Origin: Merluccius polli
Taxonomy: Eukaryota > Chordata > Actinopteri > Gadiformes > Merlucciidae
Direction of reading: 5' to 3'
DNA: 64,000 nt
NCBI GenBank assembly: GCA_030340625.1
Contig: JAOPHQ010002367.1
Coordinates: forward strand, 17,113-81,112
Part shown: in pieces, positions 21,955 through 32,900 of the stretch
How the letters are laid out: each line of letters begins with the position of its first letter
Numbering within the stretch: the first letter of the stretch is position 1
Notes under the pieces: generated by a model
The model's database searches: none
What the model was told of the DNA's origin: nothing
Seen by the model: the letters and a program-made list of their open reading frames with translations, nothing else
Translations under genes and position numbers: made by a program

Positions 21955-22684
21955 ATGCAACGCACGCAACACCTTACTGTGCTTTCACATTTTTCTACAT
22001 AATTTCTCAACTCTGATTCTCTGGCCTTAACAAGTAGCTTCCAACGTCAGAATCACCAGAGTTTGTAACACCTTTGTAACGTTGAGACTAAAGTGACTGT
22101 CGCTGTTTAACATTGCTAACTGCTATTGATGTAGCATTGGCCAGAGATTGCACATGCTTCCAGGTCTTTGGCTTTACCCAAACTTTACACTGATGTTTGG
22201 CAGCAAGTCTACGGGAGACGTGAATATACGCAAGCCAGGGTTGTTGTTGTTTTTTTAAAACTGCATTTATTAAGTATGTCTTAGAAGTATCAGAATCATC
22301 ATAGAAAAGATAGACAATTTCCCAAATAATTTCCCATGCATGAAAACACATGGTGGAAGTCATCCCAGTACAATTGGGTATAGTGGTGTGGAATCCATCT
22401 GGGCTGGGTTTAGTAAAGAGATTGACAGAAGAAAGGAAGGAAGACTAAAGCTATATTCCAAAACCTTAAGAAAAAATATGTTGATCCCACTAGCTTTTAA
22501 ATGTATAAGTGGATGTTAGCATTGGCGACGTCCATCAGAGCATTGTCTCGTGTCTTCAACTCATTTCTCGCCTGTATGGAAACATCCAATCACATGAGAC
22601 ACAGGAGCATTTAAATCTGTTGCTGTACACACCATCTCATTTGAGCGACGGCAAACCGCTGCCTGTTCATGTGCTATTTGTATT
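21955..22684. other. 3' flank of the astacin gene, no other gene recognised
   Basis: Contains TTTATT at 22265 (AATAAA on the minus strand), a possible distant poly-A signal for the astacin gene. Nothing else is recognised. Confidence 0.4.
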
Positions 22685-23927
22685 TTACTCACTGCACTGG
22701 TAAAGTTGATTGACTCGCTTGATGTCATTGGTGCTCATCTCTGTGGCTTTTCCAATGGGTACTGTAGCATCAGGCTTGGGGATGATGGTCTCCAGAACCC
22801 CATACTTTTTAGAGAAAGCATATCTGCAGCAGAAGATAAACAATGAGATGTCATCACATACGTGTGTGTGATTATACATTCGAAAAGCAACAACAATATA
22901 TATGTGACAATAAAATAGTGTTATGTATGCAAATTAAATCTTACCTGTGCAGACACTCACCTGCTATAGTGCATGATGGAGTTGTAGTCATATGTAGTGC
23001 CCACGTTGTTTGTAGCCACCTTATTGAAATTGTGCAGGTATACTATTGCGAAAGAGAGATCCAAATAAAGGCATGGTATTGTCATAAGGTGTTGTTGTGT
23101 CAATGGTATTGTATTCATACAATTAGTGCTCACCTTTTAAACAATAATGATAACTGTAAAATAAAATGAAAAATGGAATTGTAATGCAATTCTCTCCTTC
23201 TATTTTTCGTTCTGTAAATAAAAGACCTAGAAAAAGCAGTTGCTTGAGTGAGTGAGCAAACCTGGCTTAATGTTCTCGGTCACAATTTGAACAAAATCGT
23301 CTCGGTCAGAGCGGGACTGCTCGTGGTGGAAGCCCAGCGCATGGAGAATCTCATGCTGGATCACTTGGCTGTAAACGCACCCACGCTTCTGAATAGAGAC
23401 CAGCTGATACCCGCCCTGGCGACCTACGTAGGACCAGCACCTGTCACACACACATACACACAAAAGCAGACCTTTGTGAATTAACAAAAGAGAGATGGTG
23501 GAGGAGTATAGTGTGTGTGAGCTATGAGAGTTCCTACCCTCTGCCAGGATAGAAATAGAGGTAGTCCCGTTGACGTCCCCTCCAGACAAAGCGAATACAG
23601 GAGACTGAGTGGAACTCCACCAGGCTGTGAATGATAACCCGACGTTCAGCTCTGCCTTCAGACAGACAGAGAGATGGGATCTGGGTGAAGCTACAACTCT
23701 CATTGACTGTATCCTCATATACAAGATTTCACTATTGACACATTTTGCTGATTTACTGGACCCGGACTTACTGAATCTTCTAGAGATGTAGATCGGCACA
23801 TAGACTTTATCTCTGTTCTTCCGCCAGGTGCAGCCTGTGGCAGTGCAGGGAGCTGCGTTCCGATTGCTCAAACCCGTGGCAATGTCTCCATTTTCGATAT
23901 TAGGTCCACCCCTCAAATGGCCTGTAG

Positions 23928-23993
<66 letters not shown>

Positions 23994-26900
23994 TTTGTTG
24001 TTGTTTTTGTTGTTTTAATATATATAATATAAAAATTACAATTACATTTTTAACAGAGTGGGCTAGTTAATCCACTTGGTAGATCACACACAAGGACCAG
24101 AAGAGGAAGAATGAGTCACAACAATCAAGGTTTGACCTCTGTGGGATTACCACAAACAAACAAACAAACATACCCAGTCCAGCGTTAGCAGCCTCAATAG
24201 CATCTGTGGCACCCAGTGGCTCAGTGGTGTCCTCAGTGTCATCTGAAAACACATTGAGGAGACATTGTCAACACACGTTGGTCCGATGGCTTATTTAAAG
24301 CCATGTGCACGTTCCCTCTTATCACAGAGGGAACTACATACAGAACGCTATGAAGACGCTATGGCCACGTTGCTTGTGCAATGTTTTTTTTTTTGTGTGT
24401 GCAATGTTAAGACGCTCATAGCGCGCTACGAGTACCCCTGGAGCTCTCGTTAGCTACGAGCGTCTTAACGACAGTCGTTACGCAACGATGCTTTCGGGAA
24501 ACGGTGTGAAAACTGTCTGATGGTCGTACGACAAACTTAACGAACCACTTAGGCTAACGATGCTTTCGGGAAACGGGGCCCAGTATTGTAGTCAGCACAT
24601 TGTGGTTACAGTACAACTCACCTAGTTCATGTTCATCCTCCTCTGCTTTATTGTTGTTTGCACCCTGGAGGGAAAAAAGCACATAAACACTGTAGTAGGG
24701 CGGCTAAGCGCAAAAATCGATCACTTTGCGATAAAAGCATGAAATTTGGTATGATGGCTCAGAAAGGGGGTCTGATCAGATTTAGGACCGTAGGCGCTCA
24801 AAATTTGACCCCTGGGGGCCATGGCCATAGATATATATAGAACACTAGATGTGTTACGGCGGAGTCTACAACGTCCTCACAGGTCGGCCATCTTACTCCA
24901 GGCAAGACGGTCAACCACAGGCATCTTACCACAGGCAAGATCTCTGTACAGGGTGGGGATTTGAACATGCAGCCTTTCTTATAGCCTATTTGTAATAGGA
25001 AATATTGTAATCTACCTATTTTAGAACATTATTCTATTTTTAATTTTTTTAAATTTTTTTTTTTTTAATTATGCAATTATGCAGTGCACTTTGACGTTTA
25101 TAACAAACCAAACCGTTTGAAAATCGGATGAAATTTGAGCAAGTTATGGTTATCTAAAAGTACATGTACCACTACAACACATGTTATGGGGGACCGAGCT
25201 GCCTGGAGTAAGATGGCCGCCATGTGCGGACGTTCCACTCCATTGGCCAGCAACGCGGACGAGGCATCTAGTGTTTATATACACTCACCGGCCACTTTAT
25301 TAGGTACACCTGTCCAACTGCTCGTTAACGCACATTTCTAATCAGCCAATCACATGGCAGCAACTCAATGCATTTAGGCATGTAGACATGGTCAGGACGA
25401 TCTGCTGCAGTTCAAACCGAGCATCAGAATGGGGAAGAAAGGTGATTTAAGTGACTTTGAACGTGGCATGGTTGTTGGTGCCAGACGGGCTGGTCTGAGT
25501 ATTTCAGAGACTGCTGATCTACTGGGATTTTCATGCACAACCATCTCTAGGGTTTACAGAGAATGGTCCGAAAAAGAGAAAATATCCAGTGAGCGGCAGT
25601 TCTGTGGGCGCAAATGCCTTGTTGATGCTAGAGGTCAGAGGAGAATGGCCAGACTGGTTCGAGCTGATAGAAAGGCAACTGTAACTCAAATAACCACTCG
25701 TTACAACAGAGGTATGCAGAAGAGCATCTCTGAACGCACAACACGTCGAACCTTGAGGCGGATGGGCTACAGCAGCAGAAGACCACACCGGGTGCCACTC
25801 CTGTCAGCTAAGAACAGGAAACTGAGGCTACAATTCGCACAGGCTCACCAAAATTGGACAATCGAAGATTGGAAAAACGTTGCCTGGTCTGATGAGTCTC
25901 GATTTCTGCTGCGACATTCGGATGGTAGGGTCAGAATTTGGCGTCAACAACATGAAAGCATGGATCCATCCTGCCTTGTATCAACGGTTCAGGCTGGTGG
26001 TGGTGGTGTAATGGTGTGGGGGATATTTTCCTGGCACACTTTGGGCTTATTAGTACCAATTGAGCATCGTCAAAGCCACAGACTACCTGAGTATTGTTGC
26101 TGACCATGTCCATCCCTTTATGACCACAGTGTACCCATCTTCTGATGGCTACTTCCAGCAGGATAACGCGCCATGTCATAAAGCGCGAATCATCTCAGAC
26201 TGGTTTCTTGAACATGACAATGAGTTCACTGTACTCAAATGGCCTCCACACTCACCAGATCTCAATCCAATAGAGCACCTTAGGGATGTGGTGGAACGGG
26301 AGATTCGCATCATGGATGTGCAGCCGACAAATCTGCAGCAACTGCGTGATGCTATCATGTCAATATGGACCAAACTCTCTGAGGAATGTTTCCAGTACCT
26401 TGTTGAATCTGTGCCACGAAGGATTAAGGCAGTTCTGAAGGCAAAAGGGGGTCCAACCCGGTACTAGCAAGGTGTACCTAATAAAGTGGCCGGTGAGTGT
26501 ATATCTATGGCCATGGCGGCCATTTTTCAAAATGGCCGCCGAATATGGATTTTGTAATGGGAAAATGGATTAAAAGCTGCCAGAAACTTAAAATGCAGTA
26601 CATTTCATCATAAATACATGTAAATATGAGCACATATCACATAGAAGGTCTTTAAACTTTAAAATTTAAGATATGTTTTAAAATTTGCTCCTGTAATACT
26701 AAATATTACTATACACAGGTTAATGAGATATCTGTATATTCATGTTATGTGATCAAAATTAGACATCACATTTACAAGTGATTAAGAGCTGATCTTTGTC
26801 TGGTCTCTACCAAAGTAATTCACCAATGGTGATACAAAAAGGTCAACTGTTTCTAAACAGCTGACATGGAAAGAGACACGCAAGCTAATCCACCACGGCA

Positions 26901-29900
26901 AGGTGCCAGCTCATTAGGATTAGGGTTTTTTTTGTTGTTTTTTTATTTTATTTTATTTTTTTTGTCTTTTTAATGTAGGCATGCATAACAAGAAACAGAA
27001 CAAAGAACCAGTAGTTCAACTCTTCAGCAGTTGAGCTTTGAATACTAATACAACATTTGATTAATAACATATAATATTCTAAAATTCCATGCTGAATTCA
27101 ATGACCACTTTTATCTCGGTCAAGAAGCAAAAAAAATGAATACCACAGCTTTACACTCTCTGACATTCTCCCTCACATAAACATAAAGCAGTACACTGCA
27201 GTGATGCTGCTCTGCATTTGCATTGCTTAATACAGCCTTTAGTACATTTGCAGGCAATAAGTTCATAGCAGGCTTTTGATGCTTCAGCAAGTGAGGTCCA
27301 GTATGGTTCAAAACTGCCATCCTCTGTTTTGACCCACCCCCATTTAGATGGACAAGGCAAATGAGGAGAAGGCAGTAATACTTGGCCCCAAACATGACCA
27401 CCCTGATATGTTGCCCTTTTCACATGCTGTTCAAGAGATGCACTTGTTGGTGGAATTCGGCGAACACTGTGCCTTTTTGAAAAAAGCTTTTTTCTAGCTA
27501 TGTTCACACTCTCACATGTACTGGTTCTGTCATACAGCAGAACTGTGAACCTTTCAATTGTCTCTGATATATGTGAGGGAATATCAGATGGAGCACAGCT
27601 CAATTCCAACAATGCCTGAGAAAATTCGGGGAGGACTTTCCATGTTGCCCATGCTGTTTTTTTCCCGTAACCAACAAAGCTAGACACTGAGTCACAACCA
27701 GTCAAAGCATGAAACATTGGAAGTACACGTGCCTTCTCAGGACCAAGGCTGTGTGCAATTTCATGTGCTGCAATGTGCCTGAAATTCTTTCCTGTTCCAA
27801 TTGCAACCCAGAGTTCAGTGTCACCAAGGCTTTGCACCACAGAAACTGCCAGGACTACGACATCCGTATCAACAGTTCGAATCATGATCTTTTGATGGCC
27901 ATTCTGCGCAGCATGAGATGCATGCAAAATCATCCTGCTATCTGCTTCCTCATGGTTGCATGGGGATAAAGCACATATGTCAGGCAGCTGTGGCTTGCAG
28001 AGGATGTTACTGCCCTGAGTAATGACAAGTTGCTTCTTTCCATTGTCAAATGACTTAATCAAGATGTCTGAAAGGTATTGAAAAAGATCTGTTTTATTTT
28101 GATCCACCCTTAGAAAGCTCTGCCAGTTCGCTGGCAAAGCTGCTTCAGCACATACACGCCTGCGGATACCTTTACCACGCTTTGCTCTTGCAGTGCTTTT
28201 GATGGAGTCGGCAAAGTACCTGTCCCATACCAAGTCAACACAAGTTGATTTTTGATGACACGAGGAAATATAAGGAAGGAACACTTGATGGGCATACTCT
28301 GTAAATCTTCTTGAGCCAGTAGGCTTGAGCATTTGTATGATTGCTGCTCCATCAAGGACAACACAGGAGACATTGGGAGCCTCTGACTTGGGAGGACAGC
28401 CTTCTTCAAGACAAAACAGAAGGTCACTCTTTGTACACTGGCTGAGCTGGCCATTCTCAGAGAAAGCAGGAGGGCAGGGCTGATTTTCATGGCGGAAGAA
28501 TTCCTCAAGATTTCCATCCCTGTTCTGGCAACCTATGTAAAGCCTTGAAAAGAGTTCCATGTCATTTCTGAGAGTCACTAATCTTTGTTGACTGTTGCTG
28601 GGAGTTCTCATAGAACTTGTTCGGAAGACCTTCAATTTATTGTGACGAATGGGATCATAAATGGATTTTGTCCTATTCACTAGGCGATCAAGTGTAAATG
28701 CCTTGAATTGATCTTGTCCAATTTGATGAACATTCTGCACAGTCTTTACCGCAGAAGGGTCAGCTATTTCTTTTGAATCAAGGACAATGTATAGACATCT
28801 GTATAGTTTTGAGGCAAAGGGTGGATTGTTTTTGAAGCAAGATCTGGCTTATGAGATGAAACAATGTTTCGATTCACTCCTTCCTTCTCTGAAGACAGAT
28901 GTTGAAAGAGGGAGATGGAGGTTCCGTGAAAAGAATTCTTAGCTGTTGTTGAAGATGGATTATGATCAACATTATCAACAGCCGCAGTTGTGAATACATT
29001 ACCCCGCATCATTGGTGGACAGACCACATTTTCATCTCTGTAAAGACTACAAACACGGTTTCCCATCTCTGCTGACAAACTGAGGACATGATCGTATGTA
29101 ATGCACACTCCCAAGTGAGAGAGCTTGTCAATCAATTCCCTCTTGCGTGTGTGTGCATGCAACATAAGCCCAATGTATATGGGAGTGGCTGTCTCCTGTG
29201 CACCGCTATGCCTAACAGCTACACCAGTCCGTCTCTTTACACTGTTAAATTTCATCATATGGGCAATAGTCAGCGCAGCTGGAGTATTCTCCTCCATTTG
29301 ATCTTTAATACTCGGCCCTTGAAGAATCATGTTTACCAGTGTCAAAAGCAATGGAGATTTAGAATTGTCAAGGCATTCCTCTGAGAACCCAGTGAATGGT
29401 TTTGAATCCCTAAACATTTGACGTCGAACAATTTTTGCAGCTCTTGCTAAATGCACTGCATCCTGGTCATTATCCAGCTCACATGCCTTCGTCAAAGCAG
29501 CACCAATGTCATCATCAAAAAACAACAGAACATCCGCCCACTCTTCTGGGCACGCATAGCTGTAAACTGGGCTAACAGCCTTTCCTTGAGCCTTGTACTT
29601 GACAGCCGAGAAGTTAATGGAACGCCAAGCTGTTCCATTCTAGATGTGCACAGTTGAGTAAGGTCTGACAGCTTGAAGACTGGTGCTGTGGCTGCATCTA
29701 TTGTCACTTCTTCTATGTACATGACAAGTTCTGCAAAGACCATACTAGATACATCTGGTCCTAACTGCTCTTCACCTGGTGAAGTGTCCTTGTTTTGGGA
29801 TCGAGCTCTATTGTACAAAGAGGCCAAACATTTGGAGTGATACTTGGCCTCTAAAGCCACCATGTCACCTCCACTGAGCTGTGCCAGAAGCTTGGTGTCG

Positions 29901-32900
29901 TTGAGGACAATGGCACACTTTCAAACTTTTTCGTCAATTTGAAATGTAGCAGCCTCATGAAGTCTCTCACTACCTGTATGTTCTCCACAAAAGAAACATT
30001 TATTCTTATCGATGTCATCACTGAATGAGGATCTTAAACTAACTTTTATTCGTTTTGCAGTTTCATGCTCATCAGTTGCAGAAGCTCTCTTCTCTGCTCT
30101 TTGTAGCATTTGATTGTTGTATCTAAGGCGACATGAATTGTGATATTTTGCATTGTTCCTAATAAATGTGGCCTCTATACCTTGCCCTTCATCTAACCGT
30201 GCAATCTGTAGAGATATCGGGAGTTGTTTAAGTTCATCAAATTGTAATAAATTCTCTGCCAGATTTTTGTAACGTTCAGTATTGACCTGCCCTTGACAAT
30301 TTGATGGGCATCTGAGTGGCTCTTGAGTATTCTTCTGACAAATGAAACACAATTCCCAGTTAGTTATTTGTGTCGGGGGATCAGTATATCCAGGATTAAA
30401 TAATTTGAAGGTTTTAGCCATTGCATTGGATCACAGTAGTTCTTGTGTAGTGGTCTGTGTTTGAGGTCTACTACTAACCTAAAAGATGTGTGCTAATAAC
30501 TTTAAACAATAGTGGCTACTCTGTTGCACTTAACTGGCACAAGAAAAATGTATCAATTGACTAATTGTGGTAATCATGCTAATCGTGCTAGTTTAATCAC
30601 AGTAGTTCTTGTGTAGTGGTCTTGTAGTTTTAGCTTTTCTTAAGGCTTGGAACTGTATTTGAGGTCTACTACTAACTTAAAAGATGTGCGCTAATAACTT
30701 TAAAAAATATTAGCTACTCTATTTCACTTAAGATTAAATCGATTACTAATTGTGGTAATCATGCTAATCGTGCTAATCGCTAATCGTGCTAACCACCTGC
30801 AAATAATCCAACAGGACTCATCAGTTCTTATAATTAATATTTCTAGTCAAGGTGAGAGCATTTGGAGAGCAAAGAATCCAACAGGACTCCCCAGTTCTTA
30901 CAATTAATATTTCTAGTCAAGGTGAGAGCATTTGGAGAGCAAAGAATATTGTTTTACTGAGATTAGCTTTGGTTGGTATAACCTAGCTGTACAAGAGCAC
31001 AATGAAACAAATGGGTTATTTGCAGCTATTTGAATTGCAGCTAGTTTAGATAACCAGCCTAAATGAAATTCTGTGGAAATGTACACCTACTTTATTTCAC
31101 AGAATTCTAACTCTTAATTCCTGCAGACTAAAATCTATTCTATGTTATATTTGCCTGTCTGACTTATGTTTGCTTACTTGCAGTATTAGCCTACACTATT
31201 TTTACTGAGTAACAGTGAGAAACACATTCTGACTTCTGACACAACTGACTTTGCCTTTACAGTATCTCACTTGTAGTCAAGAGTAAAACATCCCACCAGT
31301 TCCCTAGATTTTACAGAGAATAATATTCAACTGTGGCCACCACAATATGAAACCTGCTGACTGAATAAGGAGGAGTCACTGACAAACTACCAAGTAAAAA
31401 TTATGCGTATATGCACACAATTTCATATTAAATGTTTAAATATAGATTTTAAAAGTATATAATTTCTGATAGATATCATAATAACCTCCTTTCTTTTTTG
31501 TTTAAAAATGAACTGGATTGATTAATGATCAAATGTGCAACTTCTTTAATTGTTAATTTCTGTCATCTGTCATTATGAAATCCATATTTGGCGGCTATTT
31601 TACATTTTTTTTAAAAACATATCTTATATTTTAAAGTTTAAAGACCTTCTATGTGAAAGTGTGCTCATAATTATATATATTTATGGTGAAATGTGCTATT
31701 GCATTTCATGTTTCTGGCAGCTTTTAATCCATTTTCCCATTACGAAATCCATATTTGGCGGCTATTTTGAATTTTTTAATAAACATATCTTATATTTTAA
31801 AGTTTAAAGACCTTCTATGTGAAAGTGTGCTCATATTTATATGAATTCATGGTGAAATGTGCTATTGCATTTTATGTTTCTGGCAGCTTTTAATCCATTT
31901 TCCCATTACAAAATCCATATTCTGCGGCCATTTTGAAAAATGGCCGCCATGGCCCTCAGGGCTCAAATTTTGAGCGCCTACAGTCCCAAATCTGATCAGA
32001 CCCCCTTTCTGAGCCATCATACCAAATTTCATGCTTTTATCGCAAAGTGATCGATTCTGGTGAAAATCTGCGCTTAGCCGCCCCACTACTGTCTGTACTT
32101 GTGTATTTGTGTGTTTGTGTATGTTTATGTCTGTGAGCGGTCGTGTGTGTGTGTGTTAGAGCCCTGCACTGGAGCCCTAGGCCCGAGGGGCCCGAGGGGC
32201 CCGACAGCCCGAGGGCCGGGCTTCGGGCCGACGACCGCATAATTACATCGGACACGGGCCGGGCTCGGGCACTTTTATTTTTCAACTGAATTAATTTATT
32301 TTTTAAACCTGCTAATTAAAGAACTGTGTTATGAATAATACTGCGAAATAATCATTTAAACAATACCAAAAACGCTTCAAACGCTTGACAAAAGTGCCAT
32401 TATGCCATTAAAAGTGCTCAGTTAAGGTTTGTGGTCTATAACTGCGCCTATATCAACGAGTTCTCAAGTTGCTGATCGAAACATGAGCCCCTATTTTAAC
32501 CTGCTCTTTTATGTCCACTTTGATCTGTCAGAAACCGTTCGTTTATTCACAGAAAAATAGAATGCTGTTTTTTTCTAACTGCAGAGCGTTATCCCATTTT
32601 CAGAGCGAGAGATTAAATTTACGATCGCACTCAATGAATATAGCGTTCTATCACGCTAAAACATTGTTAATGGGAGGTTAACAAAAAAACGTCGGGCTTG
32701 ATACGGGTTTGGGCCTGAGAATTCTGAAAACCTGTCGGACCGGGCCGGGCTGGCGCTCCACCCCCTCGGGCCAGGGCCGGGCTCGGGCCCAGATAATAGG
32801 CCCGTGCAGGGCACTAGTGTGTGTGCATGCATGCGTGTGAGACAGAGAGACAGAACGAGAGAAAGAGGGGAGAGATAGTCTTACCGGAGGAAGGGACAAG

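Larger units (their letters stand above)
24825..26510. mobile_element. MITE nested in the transposon's left repeat, itself split by Tc1 copy B
   Basis: Imperfect inverted ends of about 75 bp: CCATAGATATATA...AACACTAGATG...GGCCATCTTACTCCAGGCA on the left (24825-24904) against the reverse of TGCCTGGAGTAAGATGGCC...CATCTAGTGTT...TCTATGG on the right (25200-25281 and 26500-26510). CCATGG flanks both ends (24819-24824 and 26511-26516) and occurs once in the uninterrupted right repeat, so it is a 6-bp target duplication. No coding region. Superfamily not assigned. Confidence 0.75.
24693..32088 (-). mobile_element. Large inverted-repeat DNA transposon, possibly Academ (XPG-type) superfamily
   Basis: Long inverted repeats enclose a single large minus-strand gene. 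The left copy starts TAGTAGGGCGGCTAAGCGC at 24693. The right copy starts TAGTGGGGCGGCTAAGCGC, read inward from 32088 on the minus strand. CTG lies directly outside both ends (24690-24692 and 32089-32091), fitting a 3-bp target duplication. The repeats match for about 300 bp once the nested MITE at 24825-26510 is removed. The enclosed gene has an XPG/FEN1-like nuclease and a CXC domain. Academ transposons are described as having XPG-type nucleases and 3-4-bp duplications, hence the suggestion. It sits in intron 1 of the astacin gene on the same strand. Confidence 0.65.

Noticed and set aside
23227..23916. 229-codon continuous minus-strand frame as a single-exon astacin
   Set aside because: It reads through introns; spliced exons with correct phase and conserved cysteines give the proper protein.
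24690..24700. CACTA/En-Spm identity for the large transposon, because the left flank reads CACTG
   Set aside because: The right end does not begin CACTG; a CTG duplication with TAGT(A/G)GGG ends fits both sides better.
32037..32285. Minus-strand frame reading HTHTHTTAHRHKHTQTHK
   Set aside because: Runs through a GT-rich microsatellite and the end of a MITE.
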